Below, piece after piece: positions 18,552-27,589 of a stretch of DNA of 64,000 nt (its first letter is position 1; each line of letters begins with the position of its first letter). Source of the stretch: Psychromonas marina (GTDB lineage Bacteria > Pseudomonadota > Gammaproteobacteria > Enterobacterales > Psychromonadaceae); contig NZ_BSPQ01000013.1 of NCBI RefSeq assembly GCF_030161115.1, positions 310,001 through 374,000 of the forward strand, written 5' to 3'. The notes under the pieces are model-generated. The model did not search any database. It saw only the letters and a program-made list of their open reading frames with translations, and was not told the DNA's origin. The position numbers and the translations under genes are program-made.

Positions 18552-19562
18552 ATGAAAAAGGCTATTCTTGCGGTTGTTATTCCATCAATATTATTTACTA
18601 GCTCTGCATTTGCTGGTATCTATTTAGTTAAAAATGATGATGTTTCGGTTAACTTTAATGGTGACATCGATCTGAAACTACTTTACAAAGAAAATAACGA
18701 TGTAAATACATCATCAATTGATGCTAACTTCGATGATTTTGACTTCACATTCAAATACTTCGTTTCAGATGGTTTAACATTAATCGCAGAAACTGATTGG
18801 ACATCAGAGTCTGATAAAAAAAGTGGTGTTGTTAATGCTGGTGTTTGGGCAGGTTTTAAAACAGATTATGGTTTATTACGTTTTGGTTACCAAGCAAACT
18901 CATTTGACCCCTTTGGTATTGATAGCTCAGAGTTAACAAGTGCTGGTATGGCATCTGGTGACTTAGACGGTGACGGTACAGATCACCCAGAATCGATCGT
19001 TTATGAACATAAAATTAATAACGTATGGTTCAGTGGTACCTACGGATATGAAGGCTCAGATAAAGATCAGTCTCGTCAGTTACAGCTAGCGGTTAGATAT
19101 ATCGTAAAAGATTTAAACTTTGGTGCTGGTATTGGTAATACAAAAGCATTTGAAGATGATGACAGCTTAGCTACTTACGGCGATGTAATAGCAGACGGTA
19201 CTTATGCTCAAGCTGAAGTTGATTACACTTGGGGTAAATTACGTACGGCTGCACTTGTTTCTTACCTTAAAAATGATACAAATGATCGTGAATTAAATGG
19301 TTATGAAATTGATGTGAGCTACATGATCACACCTAAACTAAGATTAGCAGCAGGTTGGGATCGCATCGACCAAGATATGGGTGCGCTTGAAGATGATAAC
19401 TCAATTGATAACGTATACCTTGCATTAAAATATAAATGGAATAAATATGCAGCGATCCATGCAGAGTTAGGTCAACGCGATGGTGATTTTGCAAAATTTA
19501 ATGGTAGCGATAAAGCATTTGATGAGAAACTTGCTGGTATCCTTCTTGATTTAGATTTCTAA
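18552..19562 (+). CDS. General (OmpC/OmpF-like) porin, copy 2
   Basis: A 336-residue porin, 98% identical in sequence to the copy at 16483-17493 (six substitutions: I9V, and A-S, S-L, S-P, S-A and Y-F further on). Signal peptide, barrel pattern and terminal Phe are the same. The coding regions are far more alike than the flanking DNA, which points to gene conversion or selection for sequence identity. A GGGAAA site precedes the ATG. It is convergent with SSS copy 2. Confidence 0.85.
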   Translation: MKKAILAVVIPSILFTSSAFAGIYLVKNDDVSVNFNGDIDLKLLYKENNDVNTSSIDANFDDFDFTFKYFVSDGLTLIAETDWTSESDKKSGVVNAGVWAGFKTDYGLLRFGYQANSFDPFGIDSSELTSAGMASGDLDGDGTDHPESIVYEHKINNVWFSGTYGYEGSDKDQSRQLQLAVRYIVKDLNFGAGIGNTKAFEDDDSLATYGDVIADGTYAQAEVDYTWGKLRTAALVSYLKNDTNDRELNGYEIDVSYMITPKLRLAAGWDRIDQDMGALEDDNSIDNVYLALKYKWNKYAAIHAELGQRDGDFAKFNGSDKAFDEKLAGILLDLDF

Positions 19563-19595
19563 GCTTATCTTCATACGTTAGCATAGTGTAAATTT

Positions 19596-19631
19596 ACGCC
19601 TTAATGAGTCACCTTGTTAAGGCGTTTTTTA
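19596..19631 (+). terminator. Terminator of general porin 2
   Basis: Stem ACGCCTTAA/TTAAGGCGT followed by six Ts; the counterpart of the porin 1 terminator. Confidence 0.9.
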
Positions 19632-20090
19632 TTATTGTCCTAATACCAATAGCCCTCACTACTTACCGCTGTAAATTATCCTTAATACACCATTAATCAC
19701 GCGACTCGATTAACTGACATCGTACTTCCTTCATATAGTAAGTTATCACTATTGGATGCTCTAATAGCATGCTGCTCATTGGCCGATCAATATCTCTGCC
19801 TAAAAGGCATTATTGCTTAGTTGTAATCTTGTATTAACGTTAGCATAGTAAAATTATAAGAAATACAATTCAAAAACAATCTGTTACTGATGGCCTGATG
19901 AATGTTAGCACTTACTAAGTTCGTCATGCTTATTGCATATCGGATAATAAAATATTCGAGGCTTGTTAGAAAAGTGATGATCAGCAGGCGTATCATTGCG
20001 AAATAGATAACAATTCAATGAAATGTCGTTATCTATTATTTTCACCAACAATATAGGTCAAATACTTATAGGCAGTATGTTCTTCTTTTT
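19632..20090. other. Intergenic region after porin 2
   Basis: No gene seen. Its second half is the homologue of the region after porin 1 and ends where the MITE-like element begins. Confidence 0.5.
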
Positions 20091-20251
20091 ATACCAAGTC
20101 GATTGATTTAGTGTTCAAAAATTGCGCCGGAAAAAGACGTTAGTTCAAGGCGCAAGTTGCAGCTAATGGTTATTCCCTTGGCAAAACTTGTAACGTAGGA
20201 ATAACGTCTTTTAACCAGCAAGATTGGTCAGATAATTAATGGATTGGGTAT
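20091..20251. mobile_element. MITE-like element with imperfect terminal inverted repeats
   Basis: The left end ATACCAAGTCGATTGATT and the right end, read in reverse complement, ATACCCAATCCATTAATT match at most positions. Inside, GTTATTCC and GGAATAAC form a second inverted pair. At 161 bases with no coding capacity, this fits a non-autonomous element. Repeats starting ATACCAA-TC-ATTAATT are familiar from related marine gammaproteobacteria (recalled, not checked). The homologous region after porin 1 lacks it. Confidence 0.65.
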
Positions 20252-20261
20252 TATCAGCCAT

Positions 20262-20295
20262 AAAAAAACGGTCAGACTAAATAGCCTGACCGTTT
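20262..20295 (-). terminator. Terminator of the second SSS symporter gene
   Basis: On the minus strand, stem AAACGGTCAG/CTGACCGTTT is followed by a run of Ts. Confidence 0.9.
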
Positions 20296-20341
20296 ATAAT
20301 GACTGAATTCAATCATTGATAAAGATTATGGAACAACTAAC

Positions 20342-22138
20342 TTAGCTTAATTCAGCTAAACGTTCTTTGTCTTCTTCATCATTATCATCTTCTTGCTCAA
20401 CTGTCTTATCTACGGCTTTAACCAGTAGTAAACCAATCGCAAGAACAATACCGCCACATAATACAAAGATTAAGCTATCCATGAATGGATTTGGTAAGAA
20501 GAACATTGTCGTAATACCAAGACCCGCTGCACTGATTAATAGACCTAACATTTTACGTTGTTTATTATCAAGACGTTGCTGAGCATTCGACTCGTTATAT
20601 AATGGCGTTGCTAAGTTAGTGAAGAACAAATCAACATCTTTTTCACGTTCAGCAGATAACGGCTTGTAGAACAACACAGTACTACAGAAGAAACCACCGG
20701 TAATAACGATATGTGCCATTAAACCAACACCAACTTTAAGATCATTCCATTCACGACCTGTTAGTGGCGTTTCAAGACTGAACCAGTTCTGAATGTCATC
20801 AGCAGTGATCATGAAACCAACGTAGTAAGATACACAAGCACCAACAATTAATGTTGCCCAAGCAGCCCAATCTGGCGTTCTACGGATGAAGAAACCACAG
20901 AATGCTGGAATTGTCATTGGGAAGCTGATTAACGCACCAACGTACATCATCGTATCAAATAAGCTCAAACCTTTCAGTGAGTTAATGAATAACGCAACCA
21001 GGATGATGGTGATACCAAAGAAACCAGAAGTGATCTTAGAACACAAAACAAGTTCTTTTTCTGTTGCATTTGGACGTAAAACAACTTGGTAGAAGTTTTT
21101 AACAAAGATACCAGAGTTACGGTTTAAGCCTGAGTCCATTGAAGACATCGTTGCTGCAAACATCGCAGAGATAAGCAAACCAACCATACCAACAGGCATA
21201 TATTCATTTACAAAGTAAAGGTAAGCATAATCACCCGCTTTACTGCCCGCTTCAGGGTAAACAGCAGTCAGATCAACACCTGTTGTCGCTAAGAACCAGC
21301 TTGGTAGGAACCAAATGATTGGACCAATAGTCATTAAGATACAAGCAAGCAATGCTGCTTTACGTGCATTTTTTGAATCTTTAGCAGCAAGGTAACGGTA
21401 TGAGTTAAGCATGTTATTAGTAATACTAAATTGCTTAATAAAGATACAGAAGCCCCAGATTGCAAAGATACTGAAGTAGTTAATGTTTTCACCAACAAGG
21501 AATGACTCTGATGGGAAGTTAGCTACGATATTAGTGATACCATCACCGTGGTGAAGCGCGACAATCGCACAGGTAATCGTTACCGCCATAATGATAACCA
21601 TCTGCATGAAGTCAGATGCGATAACGGCCCAAGAACCACCAGTTACTGACATTGCTAATACCACTAAGCCAGTTGCCCAAATTGTTGTTTCAGTATCAAA
21701 ACCAAAGATACCAGAAGCGATAATAGCAAGACCGTTTAGCCAGATACCAGCATTGATTACGCTGTTTGGCATGCCTGTCCAAGTAAATACTTGCTCATTT
21801 TTGCTACCAAAACGTTGGCGTACTGCTTGAATTACCGTTACAACACGTAGTTGGCGGAATTTCGGCGCGAAGTACGCAAAGTTCATGAAGTAACCAAATG
21901 CGTTTGCAATAAAGATAAGCGCAACAGTAAAACCATCAGTGTATGCTTTACCTGCAGCACCGGTGAATGTCCATGCACTAAATTGTGTCATAAAGGCAGT
22001 AGAGCCTACCATCCACCAGAGCATATTACCGCCCCCACGAAAGTAGTCACTTGTATTTGTTGTAAACGTTCTGAACATCCAACCAATTGCGATTAGAAAT
22101 AAGAAATATACGCCAACAATTAGCATATTAAAATCCAT
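20342..22138 (-). CDS. Sodium:solute symporter (SSS family), copy 2, likely oligoalginate uptake
   Basis: A 598-residue inner-membrane symporter, a close paralogue of the one at 12870-14648; the longest runs of difference are in a loop near residues 205-225 and in the acidic C-terminal tail (EQEDDNDEEDKERLAELS). About 14 membrane segments are expected. AAGGGTTT precedes the ATG. The upstream DNA repeats the palindrome plus CRP-like module of copy 1. The FadR-type regulator gene follows on the far side, in the same orientation. Two retained paralogues may handle oligomers of different size or saturation (inference). Confidence 0.85.
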   Translation of the reverse strand: MDFNMLIVGVYFLFLIAIGWMFRTFTTNTSDYFRGGGNMLWWMVGSTAFMTQFSAWTFTGAAGKAYTDGFTVALIFIANAFGYFMNFAYFAPKFRQLRVVTVIQAVRQRFGSKNEQVFTWTGMPNSVINAGIWLNGLAIIASGIFGFDTETTIWATGLVVLAMSVTGGSWAVIASDFMQMVIIMAVTITCAIVALHHGDGITNIVANFPSESFLVGENINYFSIFAIWGFCIFIKQFSITNNMLNSYRYLAAKDSKNARKAALLACILMTIGPIIWFLPSWFLATTGVDLTAVYPEAGSKAGDYAYLYFVNEYMPVGMVGLLISAMFAATMSSMDSGLNRNSGIFVKNFYQVVLRPNATEKELVLCSKITSGFFGITIILVALFINSLKGLSLFDTMMYVGALISFPMTIPAFCGFFIRRTPDWAAWATLIVGACVSYYVGFMITADDIQNWFSLETPLTGREWNDLKVGVGLMAHIVITGGFFCSTVLFYKPLSAEREKDVDLFFTNLATPLYNESNAQQRLDNKQRKMLGLLISAAGLGITTMFFLPNPFMDSLIFVLCGGIVLAIGLLLVKAVDKTVEQEDDNDEEDKERLAELS

Positions 22139-22194
22139 AGTTTAAACCCTTCGTTAATTAATTTAGATTGAAGATATATTAGTACCCCCATTAT

Positions 22195-22205
22195 TTGTAT
22201 TACAA
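22195..22205. promoter_or_regulatory. Palindromic operator candidate TTGTATTACAA before SSS copy 2
   Basis: Identical to the site at 14706-14716 and at the same distance (57 bases) from the start codon. Likely target of the FadR-type regulator at 22718-23431 (inference). Confidence 0.65.
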
Positions 22206-22216
22206 TAATATTGTAT

Positions 22217-22232
22217 TGTGATGAGGTTCAAA
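22217..22232. promoter_or_regulatory. CRP-like site before SSS copy 2
   Basis: TGTGATGAGGTTCAAA has a perfect left arm and a weak right arm. It starts 11 bases after the palindrome, as in copy 1. Confidence 0.45.
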
Positions 22233-22717
22233 CTAATTTTAGATACAATGCACTTCATGATTTAAAAGGGATTTTACCTTCACATAAAAACGATTATAAG
22301 ACTTTAATTTCAGTAGTTTCAGCCCTACTATCATGTAAAAAAAGGGACGAAGATCCCGACATGAATGACGTTAGTCTTCAACCGAAGGATTATTACAAGT
22401 AATATAAAGTGAATTTTAAATTCTAAATGAAGTGATTTGCTAGCATAAAAACGTGTTATTAGTATGTACTATGATTACTGATATCGATTTATCAATAATA
22501 ATGATCTAGCTTTTATCATACAAAAGAAGTATTCAAATAATGGCTACATAGCTAAATAAATAGTGATCACAAGTAAAGATATCACACTCATTATTATATT
22601 GAATATGACGGAGGCTGGATTTCATCTTGAAAGTAGAAGGCAGTTCAAAGCTTATCTAAACCAGAACTGCGCACCTATTAATACCCTATATTTAAAGAGT
22701 AAGCTGAGTCATCGACA
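22233..22717. other. Intergenic region between SSS copy 2 and the regulator
   Basis: About 480 AT-rich bases. A 63-codon frame at 22211-22402 has no recognisable features or ribosome binding site and is not called. Confidence 0.4.
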
Positions 22718-23431
22718 TTAATTGCTTGTTGGTAGACGGTGTTTACTAGAAGCGAGCAAATCAATATTGGCTTGTCTCGCTTTATCCGGGTCACCCGCCA
22801 TAATCGCAGTGTAGATCGCACGATGCTCTTTAATACACGTGCCTCCTTTTTCAGAAGAGTGCCCAATAAAGCTTTTAAACATCGTTGCTAAGATATTTGC
22901 AAAGGGTAAATAAAAACTGTTGCCCGATGACAGAAAGACGAGGCGGTGGAATTGCATATCAACCTCAACCCAACGTTCTGCATTAAAGTTCTTAGTTAGA
23001 TCATCCATCTCTTGAAACGTTGCTGAGAGTAAAATACGTTGCTCAGCCGTTGCATTTTGTGCAGCTAATGCTGCAGCTGCTGGTTCAATCGCGCGGCGTA
23101 GTGCAATAAATTCTTTATAAACATCCTCATTATTACCAAGATCAGTCACCCATTCTAATAACTGAGGATCTAAATAGTTCCAATGCTCACTACTTCTTAC
23201 ACGTGTCCCCACCTTTGGCTTAGATTCAAGTAAGCCTTTTGATGTCAATAATTTTACTGCTTCGCGTAAGGCAGTACGGCTTACATTAAACTGTTCACAG
23301 AGCACCATCTCACTTGGAATAATTTCATCTTGCTTTAACTCATTAGATAGTATTTTTCGTGCGATGGAGCGTGCAACCTGTACATGCAGACTCCTTGTGG
23401 CTCTGGATATTTGTAGAAATGTATTATTCAT
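22718..23431 (-). CDS. FadR-type GntR transcriptional regulator
   Basis: A winged-helix regulator of 237 residues. The HTH (IPSEMVLCEQFNVSRTALRE, about residues 38-57) is followed by an all-helical FCD domain that keeps the metal-binding pattern DMQFHRL and a later H near EHRAIY. ATG at 23431 is chosen because AAGGAAC lies just upstream; a longer frame to 23491 has no such site. In marine alginate clusters a regulator of this family commonly controls lyase and uptake genes. TTGTATTACAA before both SSS genes is the natural candidate operator (inference). Confidence 0.9.
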   Translation of the reverse strand: MNNTFLQISRATRSLHVQVARSIARKILSNELKQDEIIPSEMVLCEQFNVSRTALREAVKLLTSKGLLESKPKVGTRVRSSEHWNYLDPQLLEWVTDLGNNEDVYKEFIALRRAIEPAAAALAAQNATAEQRILLSATFQEMDDLTKNFNAERWVEVDMQFHRLVFLSSGNSFYLPFANILATMFKSFIGHSSEKGGTCIKEHRAIYTAIMAGDPDKARQANIDLLASSKHRLPTSN

Positions 23432-23631
23432 AATGTTCCTTGAATTAATAAAGCTAAAATTATTATTGCTGAATAATATTATAAATAACATGACTTTGAT
23501 ATGCTTTAACTGGCGCAGACTCTAGTTTTAAAAAAATAAAAGTAACCTAATCCATTTATGAAATCAGAATACAGGCAGAAGTGCTCTATCACTGCTTAAC
23601 AGGGCGGATTCAACGTTGAAGTGCATAACTA

Positions 23632-23742
23632 CTAAGCCCCTATAACTTGCATACGTTCAGCCATTAAATTTTCTGGCGTTTTGTAATTTAGCCACTTTCT
23701 TACCCTATCATTCAGCTTCACTATCACATCAGCATCATACTA
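23632..23742 (-). pseudogene. Remnant of a transposase C-terminus (IS30-like)
   Basis: On the minus strand, 36 codons read ...VKLNDRVRKWLNYKTPENL...QVIGA and stop at 23632. The LNxRxRKxLNYKTPxE pattern is the usual end of IS30-family transposases. No start, catalytic DDE or inverted repeats remain, so this is a relic between two regulator genes. Confidence 0.6.
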
Positions 23743-23747
23743 ATTAA

Positions 23748-24755
23748 CTATGTATTTAACTTACGTGTTGAATCTCGCACAATCAGGTCAATGGGGGGTG
23801 TTTTCACAACGTGATCTCGTCCTCTTAATAGGTTTAAAATCGTTTGTGCAGATACCCCACCTAACTCATAGATTGGTTGTTTCAAGGTAGTTAATGCAGG
23901 AGTAAAGTATTGAGACGTCGACAGATCATCAAAGCCAATCACTGACACATCATCGGGTACTTTTATGTTGTTATCATGCAATGCTTTGATTGCACCATAA
24001 GCGGAGAGATCATTTGCAGCAAAGATCGCAGTAAAGTGCACATTACTTTTGATTAATTGTAATGTTTCTTGGTACGCGGTTTCAGATTGAAAATCACCTT
24101 GGCGTACTAGTTTTGGCATCACTGGTAACCCCCATTCATTTAAAGCACGTTGGTACCCTTTAAACCTAGCCATCGAATCAGGTTGATTATTTAAGCCTTT
24201 AATATGTGCTATATGCTTATGACCTTGCTGAAGCAAGTGCAACGTAGCAATATAACCACCTAATTCTTGATCTAAATGAATTGAGCGGACATTTTCCCCT
24301 TCTACATTATACCCAATAACAACAACGGGCGTTTCAGCAGCAAAGGTAACCACTTGTTGCTCACTTAAATTACCAGTAACCACAATCACACCATCAACAT
24401 TATTGCTACTTAAATATTGTAATGCATCTGTTGCCAACGCCTGGTTCCAATGCGCTGAAGAGATTACTAATGAATAGCCCTGCTCTATCAACACTTGTTC
24501 CATATCATTTAATATATGACTACTAAAGGGACTGACTGGATCCTGAATGATGACACCAATCGTCATTGATCGCTGGTTACTCTTTCCTTTTAAAGGTGAA
24601 TTAGGTTTATATTGCAGACTTCTAATCGCTTCTTCTATTTTTTGTACTTTATCTGGAGACACGTACGAAGTACGATTAAAAAAACGAGAAATGGTGCTCG
24701 GCGAAACACCCGCTAATTTAGCGACATCATAAGAAGAGGTTTTTGTTTTACTCAT
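23748..24755 (-). CDS. LacI-family transcriptional regulator
   Basis: A 335-residue repressor. The N-terminal HTH (SYDVAKLAGVSPSTISRFFN) is of LacI type, with the hinge near residues 45-60 (though the usual ARxL is replaced), and a periplasmic-binding-like sugar domain follows. AAGGAAAAAA precedes the ATG. It lies downstream of the LamB-like gene in the same direction as the sugar ABC genes and probably regulates them. A palindrome TTCCATAATGGAA sits 17 bases before its start and could serve autoregulation. A 17-base sequence shared by the porin and binding-protein promoters is another candidate operator. The inducer cannot be read from the sequence. Confidence 0.9.
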   Translation of the reverse strand: MSKTKTSSYDVAKLAGVSPSTISRFFNRTSYVSPDKVQKIEEAIRSLQYKPNSPLKGKSNQRSMTIGVIIQDPVSPFSSHILNDMEQVLIEQGYSLVISSAHWNQALATDALQYLSSNNVDGVIVVTGNLSEQQVVTFAAETPVVVIGYNVEGENVRSIHLDQELGGYIATLHLLQQGHKHIAHIKGLNNQPDSMARFKGYQRALNEWGLPVMPKLVRQGDFQSETAYQETLQLIKSNVHFTAIFAANDLSAYGAIKALHDNNIKVPDDVSVIGFDDLSTSQYFTPALTTLKQPIYELGGVSAQTILNLLRGRDHVVKTPPIDLIVRDSTRKLNT

Positions 24756-24771
24756 TTTTTTCCTTGTATAA

Positions 24772-24784
24772 TTCCATAATGGAA
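24772..24784. promoter_or_regulatory. Palindrome before the LacI-type gene
   Basis: TTCCATAATGGAA: six-base arms around one central base, 17 bases upstream of the start codon. Possible autoregulatory operator. Confidence 0.4.
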
Positions 24785-24912
24785 GCGTACATCATCATGT
24801 TCAGTGTATCATTTGATATGATAACCGCCACCCACACACAAGCAAAACATATACCCATTAACATCAATAGCTTAATTATTTTCAACTTTGAGAGTTAACG
24901 ACATATATATAG

Positions 24913-24944
24913 AAAAAGTCAGCCTAAATTAAGACTGACTTTTT
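24913..24944 (-). terminator. Terminator after the LamB-like porin gene
   Basis: Stem AAAAGTCAG/CTGACTTTT with T runs on both strands; it closes the minus-strand porin gene ahead of the LacI-type gene. Confidence 0.8.
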
Positions 24945-24982
24945 AATACGTATAAAGCTCAAATTAAGTTAAAAAATGGTGT

Positions 24983-26284
24983 TTACCACCATGATTCAAA
25001 CATTGCACCTAGCGCTAATGTATCTTGCTCTGCTTGATATGGTTTGCTCGCAACTTCATTATCTGCACTACCCACTGTTGCGTAAAAACGTATCATTGGG
25101 CGCGCACCAGCCAGACCAAAGCTTACATTTTGAGACAGTGTTACTTTCCATGCTGAGTTTTCACCTGCATTTTCATAATCAACTAATGAGTAACCTGCTT
25201 CTAACCAAGTCGAGTGCACGGCATTCCAAGTCATCATTGGACGTACGATCGCACTGTAGTTGCTTCGGCTCTGACTTACATCCGCTGAATTATCTGCATT
25301 ATGGTACGCTACTAAGTACTCAGTATTAAATGTTTCAGAGGATTTAACATTGCCACTAAAACTTGCATACCAAGTGGTTAAATCTTCTGTTTTCCAGAAT
25401 ACACCATTATCAGCATTTTCTGCATAACGTAGAATTAACTGTGTGCCACCCATTGACCAACTACTGTCTAAGACTGCAGCAAGCTGAAATGCATCTGATT
25501 TATTCGCATTTTTAAGTTCACCTTCAATACCATCGCCAGCATCTTCATCTGCCTCGCTGTAGTATTGATCACTTTCAAAACCATAGTTCGCTAGAAAGCT
25601 TAAGGTACCAGCAGCGCCAACACTAATGCCATGTAATTTAGTCGTGATTGCATAATTACCACTATCCCCCGTACCAGAGCTTGCTTGAGCAACACCTGAA
25701 ATATCGAATTTTATATCGCCTAAACCGAGGTTATACACACCGGCGCCTTGGCCATCATGCATCATCCAAAAGTAATCATTTAACCCCTGTTGCGGACGTT
25801 GGTGAAAGTCACGACCAGCCCATAAATAAGCAGTCGGTTGTGATTCAAATACATTCGTTGCCCCTGCATAGAATTTTTTAAGACCAACATTGTCCGACCA
25901 ATGTTCAAGCATCACCGCCACATCCCAAATAGCACCATTATCTGCAATAAATGCTTTGGTAAACTGAAACTCACCACCATTACCTTCATTACCTAAACGA
26001 CCTGTTGCATTACCTGCACTCTGACCCATTGCACCAACATATTTATTCACATCATCTGAGTAATGGAAACCATAGCGTGCATAACCGGTAAATTTAAGGC
26101 CCGTATCTGGTATTGGCATACCTTCAGCTAAAACAAGTGGCTGTTGGCGATCATAAAGCGGATCAGCTGGCTGAGTTAACTCTGGATTAACAGCTTTCAC
26201 TTCTGCGGCGTCTGCAGCAAAAAGGCTCATCGGTACAAAAGTAGTTGCAATCGCTGCTGCTAATGGTAGTAATTTAAATTTCAT
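24983..26284 (-). CDS. LamB-like carbohydrate-selective porin
   Basis: A 433-residue outer-membrane protein with a Sec signal (ends PMSLFA, residue 23). The mature part has maltoporin-family segments (GYARYGFHYS, EFQFTKAF, LWAGRDFHQRPQ, FWMMHDGQGAGV) and ends in FESWW. The LWAGRxFxxR stretch is typical of LamB and ScrY channels. AAGGGAATATT precedes the ATG. It has its own promoter region containing TTGATTAAAATCGAACA (26357-26373), which also occurs before the binding-protein gene, so both belong to one regulon. Substrate unknown; an oligosaccharide is likely. Confidence 0.85.
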   Translation of the reverse strand: MKFKLLPLAAAIATTFVPMSLFAADAAEVKAVNPELTQPADPLYDRQQPLVLAEGMPIPDTGLKFTGYARYGFHYSDDVNKYVGAMGQSAGNATGRLGNEGNGGEFQFTKAFIADNGAIWDVAVMLEHWSDNVGLKKFYAGATNVFESQPTAYLWAGRDFHQRPQQGLNDYFWMMHDGQGAGVYNLGLGDIKFDISGVAQASSGTGDSGNYAITTKLHGISVGAAGTLSFLANYGFESDQYYSEADEDAGDGIEGELKNANKSDAFQLAAVLDSSWSMGGTQLILRYAENADNGVFWKTEDLTTWYASFSGNVKSSETFNTEYLVAYHNADNSADVSQSRSNYSAIVRPMMTWNAVHSTWLEAGYSLVDYENAGENSAWKVTLSQNVSFGLAGARPMIRFYATVGSADNEVASKPYQAEQDTLALGAMFESWW

Positions 26285-26356
26285 AATATTCCCTTACTTT
26301 TTTTATGTTTAAATTTAACAAGTCAAATGCAATTTACAATTGACCATGGCTCCGCC

Positions 26357-26373
26357 TTGATTAAAATCGAACA
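26357..26373. promoter_or_regulatory. 17-base motif shared by the two sugar-cluster promoters (copy 1)
   Basis: TTGATTAAAATCGAACA, 73 bases before the LamB-like gene; the same 17 bases occur at 32344-32360. Candidate binding site of the LacI-type regulator. Confidence 0.55.
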
Positions 26374-26568
26374 AAAAACAAACTATTTTTACGTTAATTC
26401 CTAAATTTTGAGCGTAAAAATCCCTTGAATGATAAATTCAAAATTTTACAAAACAGGGTGTTAAAGCGTCCTGCTACTTGCGTTGCTCAGCAATACCCAT
26501 AAGGCAAGCTACAAATAATACCTGCGGTGGGTCCTCGATCCTTCAAAGACTGCCGCACATATAAAAAT

Positions 26569-27501
26569 TTATTTCCTTTTCATTGTCATCTGTAAAAAAT
26601 GATAAAGTGCGCCTATTAATCCTGAATCATTTTTAAACTGTGTGCTTTCAACACAAACAAACTCATCCACTAAAAATTGATTAAGCAAAGCGTGACCATT
26701 AAAAACCTCTTGAAATTTAGCTTTTATAGCAGGAAAAATTTCATCTCTGCCACTGATAGCGCCCCCAATAAGTATTTTTTTTGGGTTTAAAATAAACGTT
26801 AAGTTATATAACCCGATAGCAATATTTTGATAAAACTCTTCAATTACTTTCAATGCAACCTGATCGCCCTGCTCTGCTAAACGATAGATATCCATACCAG
26901 ACATATTTTCCAACGGTACCTGCTGTTGATTGCAATATTTTTTAATCAATCCATGACCTACAGAAGCGCTATGGCTCATGGTGCTTCTCTCTTTATCTTG
27001 CACTTTAAAAATATTTTGAGTTAACATATAACCAAACTCACCCGCCATATAGCTGTGACCGCGAACGAGTTCACCGTTAACACATATCGCCCCACCAACA
27101 CCGGTACCAATGGTGATACAGATAAAATCTTCACAATGCTTCGCACCACCCAACCACTTTTCCGCTAACGCCACGCAATTAACATCGTTCTCAAGTTCAA
27201 CAGGTAAACTGAGTTTTTCAACCATAATATTTTTGAAATTAATGCCAAAAAAATCATCAATAGCGCCCGCTGTTTTTAAAAAACCACTATTAACATCAAC
27301 AAAACCAGGCATCGAAAATGCAACCCCTTCTAATGTGTACTTTTCTGCCAGTTTAGTTTTGACAGAAACAATGTCGCTAATTATCTGAGTACCACTCTCC
27401 GCAGTATCCATGCTATTTTTCTCAACCATCTCACCATGCTCAGTTAACACAGCAAATTTAATTTGAGTTCCACCGATATCAAATGATAAATAATGTTTCA
27501 T
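26569..27501 (-). CDS. ROK-family sugar kinase
   Basis: A 310-residue kinase with the phosphate-binding DIGGTQIKFAV at the N-terminus and GTGVGGAICVNGELVRG near residue 130. The usual ROK zinc motif CxCGxxGCxE is missing: the corresponding stretch (residues about 160-180) has no cysteine, as in some other ROK kinases. It probably phosphorylates the sugar, or the monosaccharide product, brought in by the adjacent ABC system. AAGGAAAAAG precedes the ATG. It follows the ATPase gene by about 90 bases on the same strand and is probably co-transcribed. Confidence 0.88.
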   Translation of the reverse strand: MKHYLSFDIGGTQIKFAVLTEHGEMVEKNSMDTAESGTQIISDIVSVKTKLAEKYTLEGVAFSMPGFVDVNSGFLKTAGAIDDFFGINFKNIMVEKLSLPVELENDVNCVALAEKWLGGAKHCEDFICITIGTGVGGAICVNGELVRGHSYMAGEFGYMLTQNIFKVQDKERSTMSHSASVGHGLIKKYCNQQQVPLENMSGMDIYRLAEQGDQVALKVIEEFYQNIAIGLYNLTFILNPKKILIGGAISGRDEIFPAIKAKFQEVFNGHALLNQFLVDEFVCVESTQFKNDSGLIGALYHFLQMTMKRK

Positions 27502-27589
27502 CTTTTTCCTTCTCTTTACATCCTGTCATGCCCATACCGATTACTATCTCGTTTAAGTATGAAGATAACCTTTAACTCATTGATATTGT

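Noticed and set aside
22211-22402. A 63-codon open frame between SSS copy 2 and the regulator
   Set aside because: It overlaps the control region of the symporter, has no ribosome binding site and no protein-like features.
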